Assembly: GCF_002117005.1 (NCBI RefSeq)
Contig: NZ_CP021023.1
Location: 744,001-808,000, forward strand
Direction: 5' to 3'
Length of the DNA: 64,000 nt
Source: Sedimentisphaera salicampi
GTDB taxonomy: Bacteria > Planctomycetota > Phycisphaerae > Sedimentisphaerales > Sedimentisphaeraceae
Of the stretch, positions 26,901-35,876 are shown one piece after another. How positions within the stretch are numbered: the first letter of the stretch is position 1; every line of letters starts with the position of its first letter. Under the pieces are notes generated by a model. That model made no database searches, had not been told where the DNA came from, and worked only from the letters and a program-made list of their open reading frames with translations. A program made the translations under genes and the position numbers.

Positions 26901-27984
26901 GATTCTAATAGATGGGGCACGGCTGAGGCAGATTCTGGTTAATCTGCTGGGCAATGCAGCAAAATTTACCGAAGAAGGCCATATCGACCTCAAGGCGGGA
27001 GTGTACCATTCGAGCGGAAAAAGCGATCTCTACGATTTAGAGTTCACGGTTAGTGATACAGGGCCGGGGATTAAAAAGGAAGATCAGGAAAAGATATTCG
27101 AGTCTTTTGAGCAGGTTGATGCAGGGCCAACCAAAAAACATCAGGGCAGCGGGCTCGGACTTTCAATATCAGCAAAGCTTTCCGAACTCCTCGGCGGAGA
27201 GCTTAGCGTTGAGAGCGAAACAGGAAAGGGAAGCACTTTCCGCCTGCATCTGCCCAAGAGAAAATTTGCCGAGATTGAAGCATATGACAGCCATTCAGAA
27301 TCGGTAGTATTCAGTCCCTGCAAGGTAGTTGTTGTGGAGGATGATGAGGATAACCTAAAGGTATTGTGCGAGCTGCTCAAAACGCTGAACTTAAAGCCCG
27401 TGCCGTTTGAATCAGGCAGCGGGGCTGTAGAGTATTTCAAAAACAGCTCTGGGCAGGTTGTTCTGTGCGATTTGAGGATGCCGGAGATGGCAGGCGATGA
27501 GGCTGTAAGAGAAATTAAAAAAACAAGATTTGGAAGCAGTGCAAGCTTTATCGCTGTTACAGCGGATATCTTCGAAAAACAGCACTATGATATGAGCGTG
27601 TTTGATGATGTGCTGCATAAGCCTGTATCAAAGGCTGATTTGGTGGGCGTGCTTGAAAAATACCTCGACCACACCTTCTCACAAAACGCCTCAAACACAA
27701 TAAGCAAAGGGGCGGGGAAGAAGCTAAATAAAAACATAAAACTCTCGAAAAAAGCCGCAGAGAAATATAAGCAGCAGATCTCGCCTATGATTGAAGAGGC
27801 AAGCTCAGCAGGCCTTGCTATGAAACCAATAGCAGAACTCGCAGGGAGCCTGAGGATATTCGCTGAAGAGAACAAAAATCAGCAGCTCAAAGCCCTCGCA
27901 GAAGAGCTGGATTTTGCAGCCAGATCTTTTGATATAAACCTGATAGATGAGTGCATCAGCATACTCAAGGAGCTTGGCAGATAG
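20980..27984 (+). CDS. Giant soluble multi-PAS hybrid histidine kinase
   Basis: 2334 residues, no membrane segment. The N-terminus (1-135) has a Cys cluster (CSGCSEC, CACSG). About fourteen PAS/PAC units follow (about 145-1850), several ending in RDVTE/QDITK-type PAC motifs; two carry extra cysteines (CYKTYRGYDDICPDC and CYECYHNSKKPCSNCP). HisKA has MSHEIRTPLNAIIGYG (phospho-accepting His1876), HATPase_c has NAAKFTEEG, DTGPGIK and GSGLGLSI (about 1980-2095), and a receiver domain has Asp2164 in LCDLRMPEMAG. The last ~90 residues look like an HPt bundle but have no His. GGAAG precedes ATG by 5 bases. Probably a cytoplasmic redox or metabolite sensor; no partner regulator is adjacent and the output is unknown. 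Confidence 0.93.
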   Translation: MINFYKKYSLKWSDELGLSAGLTGCSVIFLTFLEKGVCKLVAAGTPEKLAAPNISLSGEFTEAALDARKKNTPLKLQTKALCSGCSECMIYPFEYKGVSYQLCACSGESIGKSAEKGLKLIEEWLKRDIEREISDPTSTAPIEIENVDALVKSAAWTYDPKTKLYTGSDSFYEIFGVEKKPLPREKLFSYIHPEDREKAVSKIDSGIRDGTVHQSFFYRLIAGDGSIKYVNVNSINVFDENGRFLRRFGAIQDVTEQKLEIERLRQRERRLEKAHKLSLTGYWSYDIKTDEMVWSEQLYSILEVDKSIKPSHNFFVNLIHPEDQNQYTRLFEKALNSGGLDSFDCSFRILLKDGRIKWLEGFTEVVRNEQDEAIFLNGYLRDVSSLKLQREVFDTSSSVGDVGVFDLNLITGRLKANEQWFVNNGLEYSSEEQDISIILDKLHPEDRRKINAILADCAAGKTKQFSADLRVYISSERYKWTRASAQVKDYLPANNIIRLVGVVLDINEIKKAESSSRINENKFKSMFDNAPLPYQSLDPEGRFIEVNPAWLGHLGYSKQDVVGRWFGDFLSEEYKDAFKENFQEFQACGEIDNVIFEMIKADGSVITVSFQGRFSYDSDSNPVKSHCVFRDITEELESMKTIRLLSKFPSENPNPVLRMSEIGELYYTNKAGEEFLEGSGKERKLNKDFKDQVLIECCINSPGVFNYKLGEKTYRVSFAKIPPENYINIYASDISEEVDARKRIDELSKFPEENPSPVLRIDFDKNVLYSNEAAKRFTKFEGSREVIKDELLKKTNEISTNTETGGFETEYNEQTYSFRYSVIDPPGYINLYGTDITGRKKAELEKQQQAENLRITVNSIGDAVIAADTQARVTLMNPNAEQLSGVKSEDALGRRVSEVLDFKRAGTEEQVANPVDRVLETGEEVGLANDTVLVSADGSRRQIADNGAPIKDAEGNITGAVLVFRDVTEQYENRKRIDESERELKRAQEIGEIGSWKFNLNTSEVFASPETCRLYGLDPAKSYSIPEVQEVPLKKHRKQLNEAIEKLLTGEKKYDEEFKIKRPSDGKIRWIHSIAEYDKEANVIRGTIQDITKSKEASEKLAENEAKLRSYIDNAPFGVFVADSKGRYLEVNPCASRMSGYSNEELTKMSIPDLLTPESKKLGEEHFKQLCQMGFSYGETEHFHKNGERRWWSVSAVKLSEDRFLGFTEDITEKKKALLQLEESEENLRITLDSIGDAVISTDTEGRIVLFNPVAQRLTGFSLQEAAGRDIFEVFNIFKGGTNEPAENPVKKVLEKGEIVGLANHTVLISKDGSEYQIADSGAPIRNSKDEMIGVVLVFRDVTKQYEYQRKIRESEERFNAILHTIPDMVSVHDRDLNIVFSNWKGFAAVDKSKRVIGSKCYKTYRGYDDICPDCKAGEVLKTGKQIHREARLPDGNWFDIRVMPISPEGEKEPAYFVEWVRDITERKKNEELIKESEEKFRSLYQSILDVILILDENGFILDCNKAAEENYEYTREELIGKNVTDLCEESDIEDFRSFTEKVFREGSEKRNSGHPHISKSGKKIYHDVNYSLVEYKGEKRIMAVCRDITKRLKAENELRENKTFLDSILESIQDGISVLSKDLDVLYTNPKMEQWYSQNLPLEGKKCYECYHNSKKPCSNCPSIRAMKTGNTEYEIVEGLPGTEMSYVELFSYPMKDPITNEIIGVIEFVRDVTERLKNEHEIEKLTERLQRSTKAGGVGVWEYNIKTGELIWDDSMYEVYGANKKTHPVQKYSDWQDMLHPDDADNAIKAVEDALENHIPFDTAFRIITDNGQVRWIAGKADITYDKDGKPEYMAGTNWDITELKEYQQSLEIAAEQARQANTAKSQFLANMSHEIRTPLNAIIGYGNIVKQSNLDPIVLKHVESMNIAGNSLLALVNDVLDLSRIDAGKFKVTNKPVDIGALMNELEAIFENRMKSKGLKFNISKELAVNGILIDGARLRQILVNLLGNAAKFTEEGHIDLKAGVYHSSGKSDLYDLEFTVSDTGPGIKKEDQEKIFESFEQVDAGPTKKHQGSGLGLSISAKLSELLGGELSVESETGKGSTFRLHLPKRKFAEIEAYDSHSESVVFSPCKVVVVEDDEDNLKVLCELLKTLNLKPVPFESGSGAVEYFKNSSGQVVLCDLRMPEMAGDEAVREIKKTRFGSSASFIAVTADIFEKQHYDMSVFDDVLHKPVSKADLVGVLEKYLDHTFSQNASNTISKGAGKKLNKNIKLSKKAAEKYKQQISPMIEEASSAGLAMKPIAELAGSLRIFAEENKNQQLKALAEELDFAARSFDINLIDECISILKELGR

Positions 27985-28038
27985 AACATTTCCGCCTCTG
28001 CCCGCCCTTCCGCATAATAAACCGGTTTTATCTTTCTT

Positions 28039-28074
28039 CTGAGAAAAATTGCTGGTAAAATTGCGTTTTCTCAG
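28039..28074 (+). terminator. Hairpin after the kinase gene
   Basis: Nine-base arms CTGAGAAAA / TTTTCTCAG around an 18-base loop, 55 bases past the kinase stop and before the GH43 gene. The T run lies inside the stem, so it may be a weak terminator or an mRNA-stabilising hairpin. Confidence 0.4.
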
Positions 28075-28121
28075 TAAATTAATGTGCAGTAAATTTGAAC
28101 TAATTAACAAAAGGGGAAGCG

Positions 28122-29405
28122 ATGTTTCGCAAACTTACTATCCTGTTTTTCGCTGCTGCTGTTTGCTCAGTCTGTTCTTCTAAAGAGATTATATCACTGG
28201 CAGACCCCGCTATTATTCAGGCCGAGGACGGCTGGTTTTACGCCTTTGGCACTGGAAGAGGCCTGCCGATTTATCGAACTAAAGACCTTGTTGACTGGCA
28301 GAGGTCTGACACGGCCTTTGATACACCTGTGCCGGAATGGGCGAAAAAGCCGATGGGCAGTCCAAATGCGGTATGGGCTCCGGATATAGTTAAGATGGAC
28401 GGAGATTATTACCTCTACTACAGTGTTTCCCAGTTCGGCAGCCAGCGGTCTGCTATTGGAGTGGCTCGGAACAAAGCCCTGAATCCCGATTCGCCTGATT
28501 ATGAGTGGAAAGATCTCGGGATGGTTGTAGAATCTTTCCCGGGCAAAAGCAGCTTCAACGCAATAGACCCGTGCGTTTTTCAGCTTGACAGCGGCAAGGC
28601 TTATATGTTTTGGGGTTCATTCTGGAGCGGGCTGAAAAGCGTGGAGATCAACCCCGAAACAGGCAAACCTGCAAAAGAAAACCCCGATATCCAGCCGATA
28701 GCGGCAAGACCAAACAGCCACCCGCCGGCGATTGAAGCCCCCTTCTACTACGAGAAAGACAACATCCATTACCTCTTCGTATCTTACAACAGCTGCTGCG
28801 ACGGGGCTGAGAGCGAGTATAAGTTAATGGTAGGCCGAGCGGGCAAGCCCCTCGGGCCGTACCACGGCCTCGACGGAGAAAAAATGCTCGAGGGCGCCGG
28901 AGCCCTTCTGCTTTCAAACAACGACAACTGGCGCGGCCCCGGACACAACTCGGTGATAGAGGCGAAAGGGAAAACATGGCTCGTTCATCATACATACGAC
29001 ACATTCAATCTTCACAAAAGACGCATTATTCAGGTGCGCCCGCTCTACTGGACTTCCAGCGGATGGCCTGTGGCCGGGGAGCCGCTGAGCAAAACAAATC
29101 CTATGACCGCAGATAAGGCAAATCCGTCTTCCAGAGACCTTTTCGGGAGCTGGAGGCTGAGCATCAATTATGAAGAAAAGGGTTTATATGATTTTGTACG
29201 GGACGGAAAAATCGCCTCACACCCAAAGGCATGGTGGAAACATTCCGGAAATAGAATAAAGGTGAACCTCCCGGGAGAACTCGCTCAAAACGGCTCCGAG
29301 CCGGAAGCTGAAACGCTTTTCATTGAACCTTCGGAAAGCTGTATGGTGGGCAGAAACCAAAACGGAGATATCCTCAGATTCAAGAAGGTAGGCGTTTGCA
29401 GGTAA
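28122..29405 (+). CDS. GH43 family glycoside hydrolase (arabinanase/xylosidase-like)
   Basis: 427 residues with a signal peptide (about 1-20) and a five-bladed GH43 propeller (about 22-330). The three inverting-mechanism acids are visible: base Asp28 in SLADPAII, pKa modulator Asp149 in NAIDP and acid Glu205 in IEAPF. GPGHNSVI and WLVHHTYD are typical of endo-arabinanase-like subfamilies. The C-terminal ~85 residues form a small beta domain (LFGSWRLSINYEEK) common in such enzymes. It probably cleaves arabinan or arabinoxylan outside the cell. GGGGA precedes the ATG. It stands alone downstream of the giant kinase; whether the kinase controls it is unknown. Confidence 0.92.
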   Translation: MFRKLTILFFAAAVCSVCSSKEIISLADPAIIQAEDGWFYAFGTGRGLPIYRTKDLVDWQRSDTAFDTPVPEWAKKPMGSPNAVWAPDIVKMDGDYYLYYSVSQFGSQRSAIGVARNKALNPDSPDYEWKDLGMVVESFPGKSSFNAIDPCVFQLDSGKAYMFWGSFWSGLKSVEINPETGKPAKENPDIQPIAARPNSHPPAIEAPFYYEKDNIHYLFVSYNSCCDGAESEYKLMVGRAGKPLGPYHGLDGEKMLEGAGALLLSNNDNWRGPGHNSVIEAKGKTWLVHHTYDTFNLHKRRIIQVRPLYWTSSGWPVAGEPLSKTNPMTADKANPSSRDLFGSWRLSINYEEKGLYDFVRDGKIASHPKAWWKHSGNRIKVNLPGELAQNGSEPEAETLFIEPSESCMVGRNQNGDILRFKKVGVCR

Positions 29406-29453
29406 GATAAGAGAAAGCTTGTATGAGCTGGATTGTCCGCATTTTCTAAACGC

Positions 29454-29672
29454 TTAATGGTTTTCAATAAGAGTCTTAATCAAGTTTTGGCCGGCTATCC
29501 CAAACTTGCGGGATTTTCTGTTAAGCTCCGTTACCAGTCAAAATGGGGAATCCACATTCACTCATTTGTACTCACAATCAGAATATCCGGCTCTCGAAAC
29601 ATTCAGCAGTTAAGCAATATAAAGACCTTCATCAAAGGCTTTGTCAAGATCTTCTAATTTTTCAGCCTTCAT
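29454..29672 (-). pseudogene. Dead CopG-type antitoxin gene (three nonsense codons)
   Basis: One continuous minus frame from ATG at 29670-29672 reads MKAEKLEDLDKAFDEGLYIA, TAA, LLNVSRAGYSDCEYK, TGA, VNVDSPF, TGA, LVTELNRKSRKFGIAG, QNLIKTLIENH, TAA. It follows the CopG/BrnA-like antitoxin pattern (KAExFDxxFDEGED...DLSKA...RVNVDFPxWxxxxLDxEAKxxGVTRQxLIKxWI). The second and third stops sit where Arg and Trp are expected, so single base changes explain them. No toxin gene is next to it. It is the only content of the 29406-29738 gap. Confidence 0.75.
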
Positions 29673-29738
29673 ATAAAGCAATTTACTTTACCCTGCTCCA
29701 GCGGCACATATCGGCTTATCTGCTTTAGAAACCCTTAT

Positions 29739-29975
29739 TTAAAAACATTTACTTTCGTTATATAATGTTTCTGGGTCTATATCAATGCCGTTAGCCCATT
29801 CAACACTGTCAAACGCTACTCTGGCAGAATTAAACATCTGCATATTTTTAAGCTCGGCGAATTTACCTTTATTCAAATAACGCGAAAGATCAAAAACGCG
29901 TCTTTCGCCGTTTTCGAATTTTAAATCCAGTTTGAAATCTTCAAGCGGTTTTACTTCAATAACACCTTTATACAT
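29739..29975 (-). CDS. DUF2442 family small protein
   Basis: 78 residues. It matches the DUF2442 pattern: a start such as YKGVIEVKPLEDFKLDLKFE, the FENGERRVFDLSRYL core, FAELKN, and the ending VEWANGIDIDPETLYNES. The family is of unknown biochemical function and is often found beside DUF4160 proteins in toxin-antitoxin-like pairs. Here the partner is missing, but a dead CopG-type antitoxin lies just downstream on the same strand, so this may be what is left of a toxin-antitoxin island. GAGG occurs shortly before the ATG. Confidence 0.85.
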   Translation of the reverse strand: MYKGVIEVKPLEDFKLDLKFENGERRVFDLSRYLNKGKFAELKNMQMFNSARVAFDSVEWANGIDIDPETLYNESKCF

Positions 29976-30121
29976 AATTCACCTCAATGGTTCTATCTTA
30001 AAAGGAACTTCACCATTTTGAGCAAGCTCTTAATATTCTCACTCCGGCTTTAATGGAAATCATTGCCGCATTTAACCTATAAGTCTCAGCAGGCAATTAT
30101 ATCAGACTCTTTTAAAAATCA

Positions 30122-30155
30122 AAAAAAGCCCGATGCTGTTAAGCACCGAGCTTCT
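30122..30155 (-). terminator. Terminator downstream of 16S rRNA
   Basis: Minus strand: AAGCTCGGTGC and GCATCGGGCTT arms with a 6-base loop (one mismatch), then TTTTTTT. It lies about 100 bases past the 16S 3' end; no tRNA or 23S gene intervenes, so the 16S gene forms its own transcript. Confidence 0.8.
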
Positions 30156-30252
30156 AAATTCTTATCAGGGCACTGAATCGTTAAGGAGTCTGACGTAAAA
30201 GGCCAAGCAGCTAAAATTTCGGCATAATTGCCATACTGCTTAGTTTTTCATC

Positions 30253-31796
<1,544 letters not shown>

Positions 31797-32035
31797 AAAT
31801 CCTTATCTCATCAATCTCACTGTAAAAGCGATTTTGTGTGATTTTATTTTTTACGGATGCTTCACACTCCAGTTTCTCGCAAGGAGTATGATTTATAACA
31901 CACCTGTGTTATTATTTTCTGCCTCCCAATATCCAGTGCGAGCCGAATATCAGGGGCACTCCTAACGATTCTGGTCTGTACCCTGTTAAGTTTTTAATGA
32001 GCTCCTCGAAAGCTTTCGCTGACAAGGAACGTGGA

Positions 32036-32063
32036 ATTCTATAGAATTGATGGGCCAAGTCAA
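32036..32063 (-). promoter_or_regulatory. Probable 16S rRNA promoter
   Basis: Minus strand: -35 TTGACT (32058-32063), 16-base spacer, -10 TAGAAT (32036-32041), about 235 bases before the mature 16S 5' end, leaving a leader of normal size. The 31797-32156 gap holds this promoter and leader and no gene. Confidence 0.6.
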
Positions 32064-32156
32064 ACCAATTCTAAACAAAATTATGAAAAATTTGCCGACT
32101 GGCTCAAAGATTATGAGAAAATCTCGCTTTAGAAGCAATATGCTTGCTAAAAAACT

Positions 32157-32666
32157 CTACTCTTTTGGTGCATGCTTGTAAGTAAGGTATGCAGAATCGG
32201 AGAATGCCACCAAATAAACTTCCTGCACATACTTTGAGGTTTGCAGGAATCTTTCAATCTCTCTTGCTGCAATCTTTGCCGCTTCCGCCAAAGGATAACG
32301 GTATGCCCCTGTGCTTATTGAAGGGAAGCTCACCGAGCGGAGTTTATATTCTTCTGCAAGCTTGAGAGAGTTTTTATAGCAGTCAGCAAGCAGCTCCGGT
32401 TCGTTGTAGTCTCCGCCTCTCCAAACAGGCCCTACGGTATGGATCACATATTCTGCCGAGAGATTGTAGCCCGGAGTGATTTTTGCCTCGCCTGTTTTGC
32501 AGCCTCCGAGGGTTACGCATTTTGCAAGCAGCATCGGGCCTGCCGTCCTGTGTATTGCCCCGTCAACACCGCCGCCTCCAAGCAGAGTTTTGTTTGCAGC
32601 GTTTACCACAGCATCTGTCTGCTGCTTTGTTATATCACCTTTTATAACCTTGAAAATTTTTTCCAT
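32157..32666 (-). CDS. Macrodomain protein (O-acetyl-ADP-ribose deacetylase-like)
   Basis: 169 residues, a single macrodomain of the YmdB/MacroD type, which removes the acetyl group of O-acetyl-ADP-ribose or ADP-ribose from acidic side chains. Visible motifs: [16 protein letters not shown] with the conserved Asn, [16 protein letters not shown] with the catalytic Asp-Gly-Ala-Ile loop, and [11 protein letters not shown], the phosphate-binding loop. The start MEKIFKV is chosen because family members begin here; the frame extends to 32696. It lies about 48 bases downstream of the endonuclease III gene and is probably cotranscribed with it, linking DNA repair and ADP-ribose turnover. Confidence 0.9.
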   Translation of the reverse strand: MEKIFKVIKGDITKQQTDAVVNAANKTLLGGGGVDGAIHRTAGPMLLAKCVTLGGCKTGEAKITPGYNLSAEYVIHTVGPVWRGGDYNEPELLADCYKNSLKLAEEYKLRSVSFPSISTGAYRYPLAEAAKIAAREIERFLQTSKYVQEVYLVAFSDSAYLTYKHAPKE

Positions 32667-32713
32667 TTGTCGAACCTGAAAATCTTTACAAAACAAACGA
32701 GAAGTTTAATGTT

Positions 32714-33415
32714 TCACCGGCTTTTTTCAACCCCGATTCGCTTGCAGAAAGCAGTTATCGGGCACTGCGAGCAAATAGGCGATATCGGCTTGCATATCTG
32801 CTGACCGTGGGCGACTATATACGTATTGTACCTTATCCAATGCTTTTTAGGGAGCACTTCCTCCAGCATCTGCTCAGTTTCGTAGGGCGTTTTTGTTTCG
32901 ATTATCCCGAGACGATTGGATATCCTGTGAACGTGCACATCAACGCAGATTGCTTCCTTGCGGAACGCCTCGCCAAGCACCAAATTTGCCGTTTTCCTGC
33001 CCACTCCTTCAAAGCTCATCAATTCCTCGATACTTTGAGGCACCTGCCCATTGAAGCTGTCTATGAGTTTCTGTGCGGCGGCCTTTATTCTCGGGGCTTT
33101 AGTGCGCCAGAAACCAACCGGATATATGAGCTTCTCGATTTCCGATTCCGGCAGTTCGGCAAGTTCCTGCGGAGTATTCGCCCTTTCGTAGAGCCTTTTT
33201 GAAGCAGCGGCGGTGGTCTGGTCTTTGGTTCTGGAAGAGAGCATTGTAGAGATGAGCACCTTGAACGGATCCTTCTCCTGAACGGCTATGAGCGTAACGA
33301 TGGGAATCTGGTAGTTATCGAATGATATACGCAGAGATTCCATCAGAGATGCTATGTCTATTTCTTTGCCGTACGGTGTTATTTTCATTTCAGGCACTCT
33401 TTTAACCAAAGGCAA
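32714..33415 (-). CDS. nth: Endonuclease III (DNA glycosylase/AP lyase)
   Basis: 233 residues; excises oxidised pyrimidines and cleaves the abasic site. The helix-hairpin-helix motif reads FEGVGRKTANLVLG with the catalytic Lys141; the catalytic Asp159 is in CVDVHVHR. The 4Fe-4S loop has the exact C-x6-C-x2-C-x5-C spacing (Cys208, 215, 218, 224). The length is close to that of the Escherichia coli enzyme plus a short N-terminal extension; ATG at codon 10 (MKITPYGKE) is an alternative start. The macrodomain gene follows on the same strand. Confidence 0.95.
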   Translation of the reverse strand: MPLVKRVPEMKITPYGKEIDIASLMESLRISFDNYQIPIVTLIAVQEKDPFKVLISTMLSSRTKDQTTAAASKRLYERANTPQELAELPESEIEKLIYPVGFWRTKAPRIKAAAQKLIDSFNGQVPQSIEELMSFEGVGRKTANLVLGEAFRKEAICVDVHVHRISNRLGIIETKTPYETEQMLEEVLPKKHWIRYNTYIVAHGQQICKPISPICSQCPITAFCKRIGVEKSR

Positions 33416-33531
33416 CTTTAATACAAATTCCGAACAGGAGGATATTATACTGTTTAGCCGAAGGCAAGAAAGCTGTTTTAAATTTAATCCCCCAAATAGT
33501 ACAGATACAAATGATTAAAAGCAAAACAGAC

Positions 33532-33560
33532 TTGAAATACGAGTAATCATATTGTACTAT
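33532..33560 (+). promoter_or_regulatory. Probable promoter of the PEP-CTERM gene
   Basis: TTGAAA (33532-33537), 17-base spacer, TACTAT (33555-33560), followed by AT-rich sequence, about 90 bases before the coding start. Confidence 0.5.
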
Positions 33561-33601
33561 TATAATTATAATAGGGTTTATTTCGCTAAATATTTTGATC
33601 A

Positions 33602-33663
33602 GGAAAAAGTTGTAAAGATGAAATTATTGAAAGGAAAAAGGTGTAAAGATGAAATTATTGAAA
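33602..33663 (+). repeat. 31-base tandem duplication covering ribosome site and start codon
   Basis: Two copies (33602-33632 and 33633-33663), differing at one base, each contain an A/G-rich ribosome site, ATG and the codons AAA TTA TTG AAA. Because 31 is not a multiple of 3, the first ATG opens an out-of-frame 32-codon reading frame beginning MKLLKGKRCKDEII that overlaps the true gene start and stops within it. Confidence 0.9.
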
Positions 33664-34356
33664 ATTGGTATTTCAGCAGCGTTACTTATCGCATTTACAG
33701 GTGTTTCAAAGGCTAATTATCTTGATGTGAGAATCGACCTGTCAAACGATCATGGTTCGGCTTCAGGGAACTGGAATGTTATTGATGAAAGCAAAAAAAA
33801 CTCAACTGTTACAGGTCTGGTAGATTACATCGACGGGACGTCCACTGATCTGTCAATCACTGGCTCAAACTGGGATGGCGAATGGCACGGAAGTTGGCAT
33901 CCTGAGAATGATCAGGATGTTGGCTGGGTGGAATATGACGCCGGCATGGACCATTTTAATGTATATAAAGACTCTGCGAGCATTGAAGTTGTCGGGCTGA
34001 GCACCAGTAAGAGCTATCAGGTGGAAATTGTAAGCGCTTATGGCGTAGAAAATGGTGCTACTTTTCACCTGACTGTCGATAACGAATACGCCGACAGAAG
34101 CTACCAAGGGATAACCGATCCCGCCGCTCTGGAGAGCTGGGATGCTGTTGCAGCGAGCGGATATAATGAAGGAGACAGCCCCGACTGGCTTATATGGGAT
34201 GATGTAACTTCCGATACCGGAAACATAAACTTAACTTCGAGCTGCGACAGCGACTATGCAAACATTAAGGCAATCAGAATTTCAGAAGTGCCGGAACCTG
34301 CAACGATGGCGATGCTCGGATTAGGCGGGCTGTTTCTCAGAAGACGCAAAGCCTGA
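33649..34356 (+). CDS. PEP-CTERM-anchored secreted protein
   Basis: 235 residues. A signal peptide (about 1-22, MKLLKIGISAALLIAFTG) precedes about 185 residues of beta-rich, acidic sequence with no recognised enzyme motif. The C-terminus is a classical PEP-CTERM sorting signal: VPEPATMAMLGLGGLFL then RRRKA, the substrate of an exosortase that releases or anchors exported proteins; the exosortase gene is not in the window. A 31-base tandem duplication at the start creates a competing upstream ATG, which could lower translation. It is transcribed divergently from nth. Confidence 0.85.
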   Translation: MKLLKIGISAALLIAFTGVSKANYLDVRIDLSNDHGSASGNWNVIDESKKNSTVTGLVDYIDGTSTDLSITGSNWDGEWHGSWHPENDQDVGWVEYDAGMDHFNVYKDSASIEVVGLSTSKSYQVEIVSAYGVENGATFHLTVDNEYADRSYQGITDPAALESWDAVAASGYNEGDSPDWLIWDDVTSDTGNINLTSSCDSDYANIKAIRISEVPEPATMAMLGLGGLFLRRRKA

Positions 34357-34510
34357 TATAATATTTCTGTAAAACGGCAGGGAAGGCATTGAGAGACCTT
34401 CGCAAACCGCTGCTTTACCTGTATCAAAAGAGGGTATTTGACAAGCCCTCAACGATAGATTTATGAACTTATGGGGCAGCTGTGAAGCGGAAAAGATATT
34501 ACTATATATA

Positions 34511-34544
34511 GAGCGGTTAGTCTTGATAATAAGATTAACCGCTC
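34511..34544. terminator. Hairpin between convergent genes
   Basis: GAGCGGTTA and TAACCGCTC arms extended by TCTT/AAGA around a short loop, placed between the PEP-CTERM gene and the end of hisG. It probably serves both strands; neither side has a strong T run. A second, imperfect hairpin with GAAGG/CCTTC lies at 34369-34420. Confidence 0.5.
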
Positions 34545-34592
34545 AGAGAGATGGATTAACCTAAAATAGGGTTTTATTTCCGGCATTGCAAA

Positions 34593-35441
34593 TCAGATTC
34601 TGCAAGTCTGGATATGTGTAACGATTATTCCTTTTGCTCCAAGTTCTGCGAGCTGGTCGATAGCGGGATTAATTTTCTTTCTCGGGAGCATAGCCTTCAC
34701 AGCCATCCAGCCCTGTCTGCTGAGCGGTGATACCGTAGGCGATTCGATACCCGGGGTGATTTTGCAGGCGTCTTCGAGCTTTTCCTCCGGCACGTCATAC
34801 TCGATTATGGCATATTCTCTGGCAACGATAATCCCCCTGAGCCTTTCGATAAAGAGCCGAACCTGCTCGTTTTCCATTATGCTCTCATTCTTAGCGACAA
34901 CCGCCGCCTCGGATTCCATTATCGGCTCTCCGATTGTTTTGAGCCCAGCTGCTGTAAGCGTCCTTCCGGACTCAACGACGTCCGCTATCGCATCGGCGAC
35001 ACCCAGACGTATCGATATCTCAATAGCTCCATCCAGCTCCACAACCTCAGCGCTGACGCCGCGTTTTGCCAAATCGTGCAGGACAACATTCGGATAGGAT
35101 GTGGCGATTCTCTTGCCCTCAAGGTCTTCCGGTGTTATATCCAGCTCCTTCGGTGCGGCATAGAAAAACCTGCTCTTTCCAATACCCAGCCCGAGAAGCT
35201 CGCAAACACTCGATTTGCTGTCTATAGCAAGGTCTCGGCCGGTAATCCCGAGTTCGAGAATCCCTTTGCTTACGTATATAGCAATATCCCTCGGGCGCAG
35301 ATATATAAATTCGATTTCGTTTTTCTTGTCAACTACTGAAAGCTCTTTCCCGCTGCGTTTGCAGCTGTAGCCGGCTTTTTTTATAAGATCCAGCGAAACA
35401 TCAGATAGCGAACCTTTATTCGGCACTGCTATTTTAAGCAT
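34593..35441 (-). CDS. hisG: ATP phosphoribosyltransferase (long form)
   Basis: 282 residues; joins ATP and PRPP to phosphoribosyl-ATP, the first step of histidine synthesis. The N-terminal MLKIAVPNKGSL, the GITGRDL motif and the PRPP-binding segment ADAIADVVESGRTL are typical. The C-terminal ~75 residues (about 208-282, ending AKGIIVTHIQTCRI) form the ACT-like regulatory domain of long HisG, so a HisZ partner is not needed and feedback by histidine is expected. It lies 53 bases downstream of hisE, probably one operon. The other his genes are elsewhere. Confidence 0.96.
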   Translation of the reverse strand: MLKIAVPNKGSLSDVSLDLIKKAGYSCKRSGKELSVVDKKNEIEFIYLRPRDIAIYVSKGILELGITGRDLAIDSKSSVCELLGLGIGKSRFFYAAPKELDITPEDLEGKRIATSYPNVVLHDLAKRGVSAEVVELDGAIEISIRLGVADAIADVVESGRTLTAAGLKTIGEPIMESEAAVVAKNESIMENEQVRLFIERLRGIIVAREYAIIEYDVPEEKLEDACKITPGIESPTVSPLSRQGWMAVKAMLPRKKINPAIDQLAELGAKGIIVTHIQTCRI

Positions 35442-35494
35442 TTCTTTTTCCCTTTATTGTAACCTTTGCAGCCTGAATCTAGGCCGTCGAATTT

Positions 35495-35758
35495 TTAAAG
35501 ATACCTATAAACGTCTTCAAGCTCGAGCCCTGAGGCAATCATCATAACCTGCGCATGATAAAGCAGCTGAGATATCTCCTCGGCGGTTTTCTCTTTGCCT
35601 TCGTATTCAGCCGCCATCCACACCTCGCCGGCCTCTTCTATCACCTTCTTGCCGATGAAGTGCTTGCCCTTGCTGTATTCTTTCACTGTTCCGGAATTTT
35701 CATCCTGCGAGGCAATCTTGCCCTTGAGCTCTTCAAATAGTTCTTCAAAACTTTTCAT
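35495..35758 (-). CDS. hisE: Phosphoribosyl-ATP pyrophosphatase
   Basis: 87 residues, the MazG-like all-alpha enzyme of histidine synthesis step two, hydrolysing phosphoribosyl-ATP to phosphoribosyl-AMP. The start [12 protein letters not shown] is chosen because homologues begin here; the frame continues to 35845 without a better start. Motifs: [20 protein letters not shown] with the metal-binding Glu residues, and [15 protein letters not shown] separate single-domain hisE, not fused to hisI. It is directly upstream of hisG on the same strand. Confidence 0.94.
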   Translation of the reverse strand: MKSFEELFEELKGKIASQDENSGTVKEYSKGKHFIGKKVIEEAGEVWMAAEYEGKEKTAEEISQLLYHAQVMMIASGLELEDVYRYL

Positions 35759-35876
35759 TATTAACCAGCCGAAATCAAAATTATTTCTTTTGTAAAACGA
35801 GGCAGAAGTATATCGTTTGCTGAAAAAAAATAAAGATAATTTCAACTTGTATTTTTTCGGATTCCTAACAAAACAC

